Below are positions 11,567 through 23,996 of a DNA stretch of 64,000 nt, in pieces. The DNA is from Strobilurus pachycystidiatus (taxonomy: Eukaryota > Basidiomycota > Agaricomycetes > Agaricales > Physalacriaceae). The DNA lies in NCBI GenBank assembly GCA_019915135.1, contig JAHLMK010000006.1, positions 2,666,001-2,730,000 of the forward strand, read 5' to 3'. The notes beneath the pieces are model-generated. The model did no database searches. It saw only the letters and a list, made by a program, of their open reading frames with translations, and had not been told where the DNA came from. How positions within the stretch are numbered: the first letter of the stretch is position 1; the number at the start of each line of letters is the position of its first letter. Both the position numbers and the translations under genes were made by a program.

Positions 11567-12106
11567 GACACCATATTTCCATGGAAACGAATTGCGTATG
11601 TTGGATGGCCCATACTCAAGGCGGTCCGGACACCTGATCCCCGAGGCTCTGGGTGCATGCTCGTAAGTACACGCGAAAGACCATCCGTCGTTGGTTGTCA
11701 ACTCATCAATCGCGGCCCGCCAGCGGAAACAACAGAACACAGGGAAGTAAACAGTGTTCGAGAAGTTCGTCGTACGAGCATGTGAAGCACAAGTGGCGCA
11801 CGTCTGAGACAGGACGGATTCCAAAGGTGTTGACTGTTGTCTCTCCCTCTTTGAAGTTTGACATGGACTACGGCTAATTTTTTCTGAAGGGTTCCCAGCT
11901 CGTCACTCGGTAGGGATCCGCATTGTCTTATTGTTACCAAGCAATCATACTAGCCCAGTATTGTACTGCTATTGTCTGAATCGTCCCCAGATGTGATCTG
12001 AGATCACTGATCTCTATCATCAATCGCCAACAAGACCTTCGAGGGCACAATAACGAGCAGTATCAACTAATGACAATTGATCGAAACCCCTGGAAATTTG
12101 GCGCCT
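11567..12106. other. Intergenic region, promoter side of the next F-box gene
   Basis: No protein-coding or RNA signal. A possible small minus-strand ORF (11549-11824) overlaps the transposon end and is judged chance. Confidence 0.45.
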
Positions 12107-12113
12107 TATAAAA
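12107..12113 (+). promoter_or_regulatory. TATA box of the F-box gene
   Basis: TATAAAA, 144 bp before the chosen ATG at 12257. It lies downstream of the in-frame ATG at 12077, which argues against that upstream start. Confidence 0.55.
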
Positions 12114-12256
12114 GCGTTGGGCTCTCGTCCCCGTCAGCGTTCAATCTTCTCGTTCATAACCGCTATCCTCATCCCTTTCTCCTGGTATGTGATTGCACTC
12201 TTCCTTGGGCACAGGGTTCTCAACAATCTCTAAGCGATAAGTGCGGCTCTCCCTCT

Positions 12257-13954
12257 ATGTCATCCCTATCCGCAGACTACGCTGGTTCGCGTCCGTCCCA
12301 AGCTGACGGAGATGGCATCCAGCCTTCACAAGCCCTCCAGTCGACTATAAACGAACTTCGTTTCACCAACGTCGCACCGGACGAAGCGGTCCAGGCTGAA
12401 CTTCGGGGTCTATATGACGCCAACCTCCAACATGTCCACAATCTTCGACGCAAGCTGTCTGACATGCGTCATGCCATGGAGGCTCTGGAGAACAATCTTG
12501 CAGTCTCCAGTGACAGAGTGGACGCTTTGCAGTTTGTCCTCAGTCCTGCAAGGCGGCTCTTGAATCGAGATATCATTGGGGAGATCTTCAAGGCCGCCCT
12601 GGATTTCGAGCGTCACCGGCCTCCTTCCTTTCAGAACATACGGTCGACCGAGGTGGTTGACACAATCAGACAGGAGCGCGGTCCTAGTCCATGGGTGCTT
12701 TCGCAAGTGTGCTCGGCCTGGCGCGAGGTTGCCTTCCAGCTGCCACAACTGTGGACGACCATTAGCTTCTCCCTAGACCGGTACCAGAGAACGGGGTCAG
12801 ATGGCCTCCAAAGGATTCTCATTACCCACGTCACTCGTGCTGGTGGCCTCGACCTTTGCGTCAGTCTGCACAGCTCAGTCTCGATTGGCTCCACCCATCC
12901 TGCTATATCGATCCTCATGAAGACTACCTCGCGATGGACGGACTTCTCAGTTTCGCTCCCGAGTGATTCCTACAGTGTCTTCGACGGTTATAAAATGCCG
13001 CATCACTCCATGCCCAAACTGAAGAGACTAGACGTCGATATGCCATCCCCGTGGGAACGACCTCTTCTACCCTTACCTCCAGTCTTCATGTTTACAAACA
13101 CGCCCGCACTCAGGCGCGTCGTGAGTTCTCTTCCTCGATTTTGGGAAACTTTCCAGCCATGTGCCGCATGGGAAGATGTCGAGTGGATCGATTACAACCC
13201 GCGAAATCAGTCTACGTTGGGCCCTATGCTATTGGCGTTAGACAATCAAGCGCCTGCGATTACCAGGCTTGATTTCACGACAGACCGGGCATCGGGGACG
13301 TCTACTGTCGCAGCATGCGTCCCTCGACTTCGCCACCTTACCATCCGTGGACCGAAGACCGCTAGGCTGCTCCAGTTTCTAGAAGCGCCAAACCTCATTG
13401 CCCTAACAATTCGCCTCCCTAACCCGTTGAGACTTCGAAGACCTGGCTTCATAGGGCGTGTCAAGCCGGTGACCGCTAGCAGTCTCACGTACCTGTCCCT
13501 TAGTGTTCCAAACACAATGGACGGGGATAGCGTCACGGAGATGATCAACATGCTCGCGACGGTTCCCAACGTATCCTCGCTTGATCTCGAAGTCAGTGAA
13601 CCCCTTGGATTTGACGCACTCTGTGACTCCCTGAAACCTCGTCGCCTTTCTGGAGGAGAAATATTGCTACCCGCACTTAGTAAACTGAACATTCGAGCTC
13701 GCGATGGTTTGTACGTCAACTTCGCGTTAGCTCAGCTAATTGCCTCTCGTCGGGAGGACCAACATGGGGTCGCCAAGCTCGAAACTGTGGTTGTGGATTA
13801 CGCACATCCCAGGTATAATCATCCAAACGCCGCGCTGACGGCCGCTATGGCAGGCTTCGTTGACGCAGGCATGCACATTGATATTATGGCACCACCGCAG
13901 CCTCCTGACTATCATATTGTGCTGAGGTCTACGGTCTCAGAAGCCGTATGGTAG
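12257..13954 (+). CDS. F-box protein with leucine-rich-type C-terminal region
   Basis: Likely substrate receptor of an SCF ubiquitin ligase. It is a single exon of 565 codons from MSSLSADYAG. The frame is open back to 12077, but a TATA box at 12107 supports the later start. Order: disordered Ser-rich head, helix/coiled-coil with MRHAMEALENNL (about residues 65-95), F-box core LSPARRLLNRDIIGEIFKAAL, then SPWVLSQVCSAWREVAFQLPQLW. About 400 residues of degenerate leucine-rich repeats follow (LKRLDVDMP, LRHLTIRGP, LTYLSLSVP, VSSLDLEVS). This order is common in the expanded F-box families of mushroom fungi. AATAAA lies 61 bp past the stop. Target unknown. Confidence 0.85.
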   Translation: MSSLSADYAGSRPSQADGDGIQPSQALQSTINELRFTNVAPDEAVQAELRGLYDANLQHVHNLRRKLSDMRHAMEALENNLAVSSDRVDALQFVLSPARRLLNRDIIGEIFKAALDFERHRPPSFQNIRSTEVVDTIRQERGPSPWVLSQVCSAWREVAFQLPQLWTTISFSLDRYQRTGSDGLQRILITHVTRAGGLDLCVSLHSSVSIGSTHPAISILMKTTSRWTDFSVSLPSDSYSVFDGYKMPHHSMPKLKRLDVDMPSPWERPLLPLPPVFMFTNTPALRRVVSSLPRFWETFQPCAAWEDVEWIDYNPRNQSTLGPMLLALDNQAPAITRLDFTTDRASGTSTVAACVPRLRHLTIRGPKTARLLQFLEAPNLIALTIRLPNPLRLRRPGFIGRVKPVTASSLTYLSLSVPNTMDGDSVTEMINMLATVPNVSSLDLEVSEPLGFDALCDSLKPRRLSGGEILLPALSKLNIRARDGLYVNFALAQLIASRREDQHGVAKLETVVVDYAHPRYNHPNAALTAAMAGFVDAGMHIDIMAPPQPPDYHIVLRSTVSEAVW

Positions 13955-14014
13955 CGACTCAGTCCGTTCGTCCAGTTGTTTCTACAGTACACCATGCATC
14001 CAGATATATACGCA

Positions 14015-14020
14015 AATAAA
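14015..14020 (+). terminator. Polyadenylation signal AATAAA of the F-box gene
   Basis: Canonical hexamer 61 bp after the stop at 13954. Confidence 0.4.
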
Positions 14021-14106
14021 ATTGATCACATCCTCTTTCTCCTCGTCTAGCCCAATCATAAGATCTAGCTTCATAACAAGTGACCTTCCCATCCGGCACG
14101 CCATCG

Positions 14107-17100
14107 CTATATAGCCCTGCCACCCGCCCAACTCGAAGGCCTCTCCGATTCCCCTCCCACTACACCCAACTCGTCCGCACCGACAACATGATCCATGGCA
14201 GTCGCGTAACTCGCCTCGCTCCCTGACCTGTCAAACGCATACCCTTGCGACGTCCGCCTGTACGGCTGATACGCGGACGGCGACTGTGGCTGTGGTTGTG
14301 GGGAAGGCGGATGCGGCGACTGGTAGCCAGTCGGCGTATGCGGTTGGCTGTGGTATGGGCTTTGTGGTTGGCTCCCATACGGGGATATGGGTTGAGGACT
14401 TTGTGGTTGACTGTGCGGCGGCGAATAGTGTCGTTGTGATTGGGAATGCGGTTGTCGATGGCTATGGCTGGGCGGCGGACTTCGTACGTTCATCTCATAC
14501 GCCATCCCGCTACCACCCGCACTTCCGTACCGCACCTCGGGCATCGGACTCGGGGGCGGTATGTCTGACGCGCTGTAATACGATGTCCTGCTTCCCGCTC
14601 CGCCTCGTGAGGGTGAAGGTGAGTTGACGGTGAGGTGGTTCGGGTCTGGTGAAATGTAGTCGTTATCTGTTGGAGAAGAGTCAGCGGGTTCTACTTGAAG
14701 GCTGGAGTCACTCCAGCCGGTGTAAATGGGAAGCTAGACTCACCCTGCCCATACGCAGGCTGCCGTTCCGACGTCTGCGAAGTCGGCTCATACGGTGTCC
14801 CATGATGAAGCGACAAATCACTGCCGTTCCTCGCATGACTACTGAACATCGGCGCAGCTTCCAGATCCCTACAACAAACGCACGTTAGTTCGTATCGACA
14901 TAGAAGAAATGATACCACACTCACTTCGCGTTCCCTCCACCACTCTTCTCCCCCTTGCCTTTCCCACTCCGATGTCCAATCCCCAGCTGATCCTTCAAAT
15001 CGCCCATAACCCACATCTCCCGGACGATGTCCTTGTCCAACGGGTGGTACGCGCTCGATGCGAACTTGACAAAGAACCGCGGCGCGAGGGCGACGACCGA
15101 GCTGAACAACACCGCTGCCCAGAACGTCACGCCGCCGAAAAGTATCTTGACCTCGTCGATGAAGTCGCTCGAGAAGAAGAAACTGAAGACGACAATCCAA
15201 AGGAGCATGACGATCGTAGAGCCGAACACGACGATCCAGGTCATGGCTGTCCAACTGCGGAGAAAGCTCAAGTCAGCGAATGAATGAATGGGAAGCCAAA
15301 AGTGACACTAACTAATGCGTGTTCATCCCAACGAACGAATTCGCCGCAAAGATCGCCGCAACAGCAACAGTCGTTCCAAAGTCGCTCACGCTATCAATCC
15401 CTTTGCCCGTCCACGACACCGCCAGCGCGCCCTCCCCGACCTGCCAGAGTGCGTACGGCATGAAGAACACCACCGCGCTCTGATAGAGGCCGTCGAACAT
15501 GTACGCCCAGAACTTGGCGCGGGTGTATTCCAGTCCACGGATGCCGCGGACGTATAGTTGAGGGAAGGCCAGCGCGGCGCGTGCGTTTATGTCTTGGTCG
15601 AACGCTAAGGATCGAACAATGTCAGAAGGACGCGAAAAGAGGAAGGCGGATGTACACACCCCCGAGGACGATGACAGGCAACGACGTGAACACGAGGTTA
15701 TACAACAGTATGAACGTATACTGGTATAGGTACGTCCCATAGAAACTACCCCAAGTCGTCAGCGAAGCGACAGGAGATGATAACGCCTTCCACGCACTTG
15801 TTAAACGGCAGATACCAGAACATGGCAAAAGTCCAAATAACGTTCTTGTAGAAGAAGTTGCTGTGCATATCCGCTATGCGCTGATAACTCCAGCGACCGT
15901 GTACGATGAGGAGCTTGACGAGGAAACGGAATTGGCCGAATGCGTAGTCGGCCGACATCGCTGCCTACAGTAGAGGAAGAAGGTGAGCGTCGATTCCGAT
16001 ATCAGACGGGACAACCCACCTGACTACCCTCGAGCCCAAACAACCCACAGCCAATATTCGCCTCCTGGATCATCGCAACGTCGTTCGCCCCATCCCCAAT
16101 CGAGAGCGTCATCGCCTGCCGCCCTTCCTTGACCTTGTGTGCCAACATCAGGACCAGAAATACACATCACCCACAAGCAGGACTCACCAGCCTAACAGTC
16201 TCCGCCTTCTGCGCGGGACTCACCCGACAGCACACGACCGTCTCGCATTGCGTGCCGAGGTTCAAGAACATCTCTCTCAGCTCGCTGCCGCTCCCTAGTT
16301 GAAGTATCGTCAGCAAAGCACTTTGATGAGGGTTGCGTTGGGAGGACATACCATCCCCCCGGCCCTCCAAGGCATACTTCAGGGTATCCCCATCAATCAC
16401 CGCCGCAAAGCTCGCCTTCGCATTCGGCAGGAACCCCCGCTCCGGGACGGACGTCGGCGGGCCAAGCACCGACGCGATCTTGTTCAGACCAGCCTCGATC
16501 TGGGCGCGTGCTTCTTCGAAGGACGCTGCGGACTAGGGTAGGGGAGGGTCAGCATGCAGAACGGAGGGAGGGGAAGTGGGAACGCACCAAGATCATCACC
16601 TCCATATCCGCCTTGAGCAAATTGCACGAGTACCCAATCTCGATCGCCGTCTGGAGCTTGTCGCCCGTCAGGATCCACAGCTTGATCCCTGCGCGGTGGA
16701 GCGTCTCGATCGCCTCCGGGACGCCTTCTTGGAGCTTGTCTTCCAGCGCGGTGGCGCCTAGCATTAGCAGAGAATCAGCTTCCACTGAACGGATGATTGG
16801 TGTGCTTACCCAGGATATGCAAATCCCGCTCGACCAGCTCACACGCCTTCTCCACCTCCGCCTCCCGATCCTGGCTGCTCGCCTCAGCGCGCTCGTACAC
16901 CTGCACCCACTTCTTCCACTCCTCCTCTCCGATCTCCCGCGAGGCGATACACAGCGTGCGGAGCCCCCCGTTCGCGAACGCGTCCATGTCAGCACGCGTG
17001 CGCGCTTTGATGCCCTGCGTCGGCACATCTACTTGCGTCAACGAAGCGAAGGCGTGAAGAAGACGGGAAGAACAAACCTTCCTGCGCAAGACCCGCCTCA

Positions 17101-20100
17101 GTATCCCCCCTCTGCCTCGCCGCCAGCCTCTCATAGATGACACTATCCGCGCCCTTGCATATCAGCTCGATCTTGCCTTCCGGCGAGCGGAAGATCGTAG
17201 ACATCCGCTTCCGCGTCGAGTTGAACTCGAGGATCTTGAGGACTTCCCAGCGTTCCGGTTTGCCCTACAAGATCAAGGATGGGATTAGAGCCAAAAGGAA
17301 GGAAGGAAGGAAAAGACGACTAACCAACACCTCCACATCAACACCCCTCTTCCCCTTCTTGACAAAGGGGAACCCAACGTCCCGGGCAGCACCCACCAGC
17401 GCAGCCTCGTCCGGCGATTCGGCTTTGTACGTCAGGATGTTGCTACGAGGCACCGTCAGTGTCACTATCACAACGAGAGCGAACTGGGAACGCACCCCTC
17501 CCCCTCCTCCGCGAGGACTGTATGGCACAACGCCAGCGCCCTAAAGAACGCCTTCAACCGCGCCGCCTGCGCCTTCCCCTCGACGAGGTCCAGAGCCATC
17601 TGCGGCGAGATGAGGGAGAGCGCGGATTCTTGCAGGTACCTATCCACCAATAATCAAGACTCAAGAATCAAGAGCAAGGGGGTTTAGACGAAGAACTAAC
17701 CGGTTCTCCCCCGCCCGCCGCATCGTCGCGAGCATCTGGCTCTTCAGCGCCGCGAGCTTCGCGTCCAGATCCAGGTCCGAGGAGGAGGCGGAGGCATCGC
17801 GGAGCGCCGCGCCCTTCATGGCCTCGGTGACGCCCTCGCCGTAGTTCCGCCCGCCGACGCTGCATTTTTGGAACTCCATCACGTTCTGGGGGGGTGAGAA
17901 TTTAGTGGACGAAAGAACGAGTGAAGTAAAGAATAGGAGACCCACCTGCGTCAGCGTCCCGGTCTTGTCGCTGAAGACATACTCGATCTGGCCGAGGTCG
18001 TCGCTGATGTTCCACGTCTTGGGCACGCAGGGCGTGTCGAGCGGGGCGTAGTAGAGGTCCAGGTCTTGTGAGATGAAGCTTTGGCACGATTAGGGTCAGA
18101 GAGGCAGGGAGGAGGAAGGGAGGAAGGGATGCTACGCACTAGGCTTGGATGGTCTTGACGATCTCGATGGAGATGTACAGCGAGATGGGGACGATGTTCT
18201 GGAATGCGATTAGGCACGATCTGTTTTTGAGTGAGTGAGTGTTGGGTGGGGTGGGCACGGGCACGGGGACGTACACGAATGTGATGATGGCGTTGACGGC
18301 ACTGATGTCGGTGGCCTCGACGTCGATCTCGAAGTAGGTCGCGCTCGTGCCGCTCTTGGCGTCCTGGATCCCGTTGAACACCGCCGCGATCGTGCACATC
18401 CCGATGAGGACCACGAAGTTCACTACCCAAGCGCCAGGCGTCAGCCATAATCATCCTAGTCGCAATGGATGGTCCAACTCACCGATAACGTTGAAATTCG
18501 TCTCCCGTTCAATCCTGCTCCGCTTACTCGGCGTCGCGCCCCCGTTCATCATGATCTTCGTGTCCTGGCCCGTGTACACCACGAGCCCGACCACCCACTG
18601 CGTGTTCCGCAATATGCACCCGCGCAGCAGGAGCTCGTTGATCCCCACCGTCTCCGTGCGTTCGTTGTAGCGGATGACACCGTGGTACGCATACAGCCCC
18701 GCGTGCGGCGCCTCGGAGTCCAAGATGAACTTGCTCCGGCCGATGTCCTCCTCGCTGGAGATGCCCATGGTGCACTTGGCGGCGCGGCGCGGCTTGAGGT
18801 TGGTCTCGCCGTCGAGGTTCTTGGTTTCGAGGTAGCAGTTGCCGTCTGGGTCGGAGGTGGAGAGGACGAGGATGTCTGCTGGGACCTAGTGGGAGATGAT
18901 AAGTGGAGGGAAGGGAAGGGAAGGGAAGGTGGTTAGGCGGACCTGGTCGTTATCTCGCAACAAGACGACATCGCCTACTTCCAGCTTTTTCCAGAGGGTG
19001 CGTTCCCAGCTCGCGCTCATTGCTGGTGCGCCGTAGTCGATGACTCCGCTCTTCCCTGCACCTCCTCCTCCTCCCTCAGGTATTGTCCCCCCAACTCGAG
19101 TAGTAGACGACGTAAGCGACGACGGCGGGTACGAATGCTTCCCGCTCCTCACCGCCTCCAAGTCAAATGAGGTTGTGCTCCCCTTCATCCCTCCCCCTCC
19201 CCCTCCCGCAATCGCGATCGTACTGGCCATCTCCCTCTCCCTCAGCCTCCTCACCCCCTTGCTCACCTTCCCCGGGCGCTCCCCCACGCCGAGGATCTTC
19301 TCCCACCACTCCCGTCCGTCCGTCGGCTGGTTGACGTTGCGCCACCCGCCAGCGAGCTTCGTTGCAGCGCTAGTGTTGACCTCTTCGTCGAGCTGCGCGC
19401 GGCGCCAGTCTTCCACGGCGTCTTTGATGGCTGTCACGGTCAGGATGAACGCCAGGGGAAGCACGGCAATCGCTCCGGACGCGGCGTCAAATAGCGGGAA
19501 GACTAATGCACACGGTAAGAAGCGAATGAGAGCAGAAGTAGGAACGACTGACGCTGCAGGACAACGAGGGTGAGGAAGAACAAGTTCGCCACGCGCCGGA
19601 ACTGCTCGTACAGGTTCTTGGGCACGAATGTGATCACGGTGTATTCTGGCGGTGGTGAGATGGAGTAGGAATCAGTTTGTGACACCACGACACTCACTCG
19701 TCGTGCGTACTTTGTTCCGCTCATACCTCGCAATCGGCTCGCCGCTCGGATCGAGCTCGTCCGCGCGTAACGCGTGGTTCACGTACACGTTCCGCCGCGG
19801 TCCTTCCGCCTCCTTGCTTGTGGTGGGTGGTGGCTGCTGGGGCGATGGAGAGGGCGACCGATCCCGATCCCGATCCCGCTTGGACCTAGTAAGTAGCTTA
19901 GTTTAGACGCGGAGGTAAGACCAAGGCACCCACTTGGTGCTCCCGCTCCGCCCGAACAACCACCGCCTGCTCTTCTTGCGGCGCTGCTTGTCCTCGGCGC
20001 GCACCGACTCGGCGATGGCGCTGGCCGCGGTGCGCACGGTGCGCAGCCGCAGCGCGGGGTCGACGTCCGGGTAGTCCGAGTCCGAGTCCGCGTCGTCGTC

Positions 20101-20172
20101 GTAGGATGAGGGTTGCGGGTTTGGGTTTGGACGCGAAGAGGAAGAAGGCGGATGGAGGGACGGATATGACAT
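14107..20172 (-). CDS. P4-type ATPase, phospholipid flippase (Dnf/Drs2 superfamily)
   Basis: Membrane pump that moves aminophospholipids or phosphatidylcholine from the outer to the cytosolic leaflet in the plasma membrane or late Golgi. Starts at [11 protein letters not shown] (20172) with an acidic disordered head. Then RNVYVN and [23 protein letters not shown], the typical P4 N-terminus. DGET (18802-18813) replaces the TGES loop of other P-type pumps. DKTGTLT (17949-17969) carries the phosphorylated Asp. [11 protein letters not shown] marks the nucleotide-binding domain (about 17110-17170), LWILTGDK is near 16660, and GDGAND lies at 16080-16097. Later membrane segments are at about 15960-15000. 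The tail (14107-14544) is rich in Ser, Pro and Gln. More than 12 short introns with GT..AG ends. An insert with [16 protein letters not shown] after the first membrane pair suggests the Dnf1/Dnf2-like branch (inference). Confidence 0.92.
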
Positions 20173-20987
20173 TGTTTGTTGCGCGTAGCCGTACTCGTAC
20201 TCGTATTGGAATTAGGGATGGCGGTCGTGTGGGTTAGCGATTAGCGATTAATGATTTCGATTTCGGGTGACGGGTCCTGGGCTGGGCGCAGGACAAGTCG
20301 GGTATCAGGGTCACTGGGTATGGATACGGGATGCGGCCTGGCGCGGAATTGGTGGTGTGGGTCGGTGTCGGGAGCGCAGACAACGTCGTGGTGGTGGTAG
20401 CGGCGGTCGACGTCTAGGCCGGGAAGATGTATGTCGGGGTCCGTCGGTCGCAGGCTGCGGGATGCGATGCAAAACAAATAAAGCCGTCTCTCCGTCTTCG
20501 TCTAATGCTCTTCCACCCGCTCTACGCTCTTCTCGTTTCCGGCGTCCGTGGCGCGCGTCGTGAAGCAAAAGAAAACAAAGCAGGCCGCCGCGGTCAAGGT
20601 AGCAGAGGACAAGCAAGCAAGGAATTCGCTCCGCTGACAAAGCATGATCGCTACAGCCTACTTGATTGATGCAACGTCAGCCTCATTACTGCCGCGGTAC
20701 CCCCTAAGTATTCGATCACCATCTTGACTCTTCAAGGCTTTTGGCGTTGTGGTCTCTGGGCGCTCTCAGATCAAGGCTATGCTGGATGCTGCTGGTGGCG
20801 CGGTTTCGTTTGCTTTTGTTTCAGTTCTCAAACCTTCGTTTGTGGCCACTCGAGCGCGGCAGGCTTGGCACGTCCTCGGCGGATCCTTCGGCCAGCAGTA
20901 TGTAGTAGTTCTTCGTCCGTCACTGGCATTACTCAGCCCGCCCGTTCGCCCCGACCCCACCACGCGTCTCATTCACGCCGCAGCCAC

Positions 20988-21155
20988 CGATTCTCACCCA
21001 CGCCGCATCCTCATGTTCTCCTCCTCATCCTGGTCCATCTCGCCACGACGCGGCGCCAAGCCAAAATCATGATCGGCTCGGCGTACTTCTCACCTTGGGC
21101 ATACACAGCCGCATTCCCGACATCCCGACGCCCGTCCCCTTGTCGCGCTTATCCT
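20988..21155 (+). repeat. Dispersed repeat, copy 1
   Basis: Shares ordered blocks with 28458-28745: CCACGCCGCA, CCTCATGT, CGCCACGA, GGCGCCAAG, ATCATGATCGGCTCGGCGTA, CGACATCCCGACGCCCG and TGTCGCGCTTAT. It is shorter than copy 2 and looks like a deleted, decayed copy of an unknown repeat. Confidence 0.65.
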
Positions 21156-21565
21156 TGTCTAGTCTCGTTTCAGACTTTGTTGTAGGAAGAGAATCGTTCC
21201 TACTGTTACAAAATCCTTGTCACTCTTTCCTGGGATTTTTTTCCCACTTGCTGTTCGCGACTCAATACCACACGTACGTGCTAAAGCAGCAGCGATTGAT
21301 CACACAAATCTTCCGACGTGACTTTCACTCCTTCTATGTTGATCGACATCTTTATCATGCTGCTCCCCTGCATCCACTGTGTTAAGCGAGGCCGTTCATC
21401 ATCTGCATTTGAGGTTGTCTCTTTCCGCCGTGTTCATGGTCCGACAGTCTGTATGTATCGGATTCGGCCCCACTTCCCCCTAGTTCCCCAAGCGCGCTCC
21501 GCTACGCTGCACCGGTTTGTTAGCGACAATAGATGGGATGGTGTACTATCACCAGATAATGGGTG

Positions 21566-21650
21566 GGTAATACATTACCTGTTGCAATGGCCTACGGGAA
21601 AGTAATGCAGTTCTCGCGCCAATGGCCATGGGTGGTAATACATTTCCCAT
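21566..21650 (-). repeat. Diverged repeat with TG(C/T)ATTAC...GGCCAT units
   Basis: Two to three units, each with a TGCATTAC or TGTATTACC block followed by GGCCATTG, spaced about 40 bp. On the minus strand it aligns to 23521-23580 at roughly three quarters identity by eye. Confidence 0.45.
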
Positions 21651-23520
21651 GATAACTGCAACAGGGGGGCGGCAGCTTCGCCTGACAGTGAGCGTGGGGT
21701 GCTGCTCATCGTCCACAGCGAGCTCCCATCCGCTTGTCAGCGCCTCTCGCCGACCGTTGACGCGTACAATACCGATTTGGGTTGACCGTCACGAGAAGAT
21801 CTGGTTTCTTCGTCTAATTTGGGATATCCATGTTGATCTTACCTCGGAGATCTCCTAATCGGTTACCGTGAAGTGCTTAATCGCCTGCGACACGGGCGTC
21901 GATCCGGTTTATAGCTCCGCAATATGTTAGTTGACTTCCGTATGTTACCCATCGACCCGTACCTTATATTGAGCATTGGTTTTGCCTCGGTCCCAATGAG
22001 GATGTTGGATAAGTGTCGATTTCATTCGTGCTTGCTTGTCTCATACAGCTAGCAGGATGAAAAATACCATGGTATGTTCAAAATATCACAGAAAAAGACA
22101 GAAACATAGTGCGCCAGCCCAGGGTTAGCAAAATTCTGCACATACAAGCTTGCTGAGTCTGAGGCTTAGGTTCTCATATTACAGTGAAAAGACCAGGCCG
22201 CTAACCGGTGCCTAGGAGGAAAGGTCACGCAATAAAGGAGGACGAGCGCGGACTGGCAGAGTGTGCGTGATACTGATAGGCCGAGGAAGAGTCAGAGAAC
22301 TCAGAAGAATGATGTCACTCGGTGATGCCCAGGATGCCTATTCGCCTTATTGCATAGCCTGTTCACGAGACTGTGCTGGCCCGAAGAGCCGGACTGAAAA
22401 TTAGCGTAGCCAGTTCACGAGAGAAAAATATTCCGAATTACAGAAACGACTTTGTCCGTCAGTGGCGGCTAATCTGAAGAGTGGAAGTTTGAGCAACCAT
22501 GTTCAGTGCCTATGAGTTTTATTTACAGCTTTTTCTGTCCATCATGTAGCTCAAGAGTGCCCGTTCAAAAAGGGTGCTTCAAAATGCAAAGATCGTGTTC
22601 ACTTGCACCTAACGAGACTTCCATTCATGTCGTCTCATTCCAGTGTGAACTTTCACTCAACATCAAAAGTGATATCAAACATGCTCTGAATGACCGTGGT
22701 GTCTATTTTACATCGTTTAGAGTTGTACAGAGTTGTCCGCGTTGTGTTTTGACTTTCTAAACAGTCCTACCCAGCGAGAATCCACACAACGGTATACATT
22801 GTTGCTGATGTCCGCAGGCCATCGTTCAAGTAGAAGATTGAAAGCAGGCACGGATCTCCAGCTGAACATACCAGTAGAACGAGGGATTGGCCCGAGCGGC
22901 CTACCACCAGAGCCATGGAAGGCGGGAGGTCCGGTTGAAGCCGCCGCGGTGCCCAGAGTCATAGTCCTGTTTAAATTTCATTTTCACAGTCACAGGTTGG
23001 ACATCCCGTGCTCTGATATATGAGCCGATTTCATCCACATTCGGGACTACAGACGGTACAGAGAGGAAACTGCCTCAAATACAGACGACGAAAGGTGAGC
23101 GAGTGATGTCATGATATCTACCAGATTGGGAGCTTCGGCGAAGTCCGGCTTTCAAGTTCCGACCCTCAACTATGCAAGCTATGCAAGCCACCGCTGCTCT
23201 CCCCATCGTGTCTGGTGCTCGGCATTCTCTCAAAGTAGGTTTTTGACATTTTGAACCACTATTGTACGTATGTTTAGGAAGACTGTCATATACTAGGCAT
23301 CCGCGGCATTTCGGCCCGCGCAAGACCTGGATTCGGGTTCAGGGACAGATCGAGACGAGATCTCCGGATTCCAGGAATGGGAATCGCGAAAGCCAGAAGG
23401 CGGGGGCAGTGCGCCGTCCAGGGAGGAGCAATGCGCTAATGGAGCGGGCGGTGCGCTGCTGGAAGCCGGGGCGCAGTACGGCCCAGCAGGGGCAATTAGA
23501 TGTCCTGCCGTGTATATGGC

Positions 23521-23580
23521 AATTAGTGCGAGAAATGCATTACCGGCCGGATGGCCATAGCAAGGGAATAATACATTACC
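23521..23580 (+). repeat. Partner of the diverged inverted repeat
   Basis: Contains GCGAGAAATGCATTACC, GGCCATAGCAA and TACATTACC in the same order as the reverse complement of 21566-21625. Confidence 0.45.
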
Positions 23581-23761
23581 TCTACGGTATAGCCTGGTAC
23601 TATAACACAAAATCCATACCTACCGTAAATGTACTGGAGATTTCTCAAGTGTCAATAAAGTACGTATCACATTTGCCGTTGACGGCCAGCGCAAGAAGGG
23701 CATCAAGCGTGGTCCGTACAAGCCATATTGGCACTCCCGACATCCCGACGCCCGACTTACG

Positions 23762-23987
23762 TGATAGCAGTGAATGTGAAGGAGAGCGAAGAGAGATTGG
23801 ATTGTATGGTGAGTATCTACTGATTTTCGTGTCCTATATATATACTAATCGCTATACTACGTGTATCTATGTGTAACTACGTGTCCGTGAGTCAATCTAA
23901 CTAAGAGTCATATATCTACGTGTTCGTCGTGTCCGGTACGTGTCCGTACTCGTCAGTGACACGTCCCGGGCTTGCTAACCTCCAACA
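23762..23987 (-). repeat. 3' LTR of the copia element, 226 bp
   Basis: Begins TGATAGCAG and ends CTCCAACA on the plus strand. Identical to the right LTR once the MITE and its duplicated TA are removed. Confidence 0.93.
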
Positions 23988-23996
23988 CTCCCCCTC
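23988..23996 (-). promoter_or_regulatory. Polypurine tract of the copia element
   Basis: Reads GAGGGGGAG on the minus strand, directly beside the 3' LTR, where plus-strand DNA synthesis is primed in LTR elements. Confidence 0.75.

Larger units (their letters stand above)
20173..23761. other. Gene-poor region with degraded repeats
   Basis: No gene is supported. Open frames at 20241-20669 on both strands overlap each other and lack motifs. The stretch contains a dispersed repeat copy at 20988-21155 and a diverged pair of inverted repeats at 21566-21650 and 23521-23580. Between about 21900 and 23250 nothing recognisable was found. Confidence 0.5.

Noticed and set aside
11549..11940. Possible small gene at the right end of the Harbinger element
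   Set aside because: The frame runs through the terminal repeat and shows no domain.
14245..15557. Plus-strand ORFs rich in Arg, Trp and Val
   Set aside because: Mirror of the Ser/Pro/Gln-rich tail and membrane exons of the flippase.
18900..18930. GGGAA microsatellite
   Set aside because: Short simple repeat inside a flippase intron; not informative.
20241..20669. ORFs on both strands upstream of the flippase
   Set aside because: Overlapping, low complexity, no motif; more likely promoter and 5' leader.
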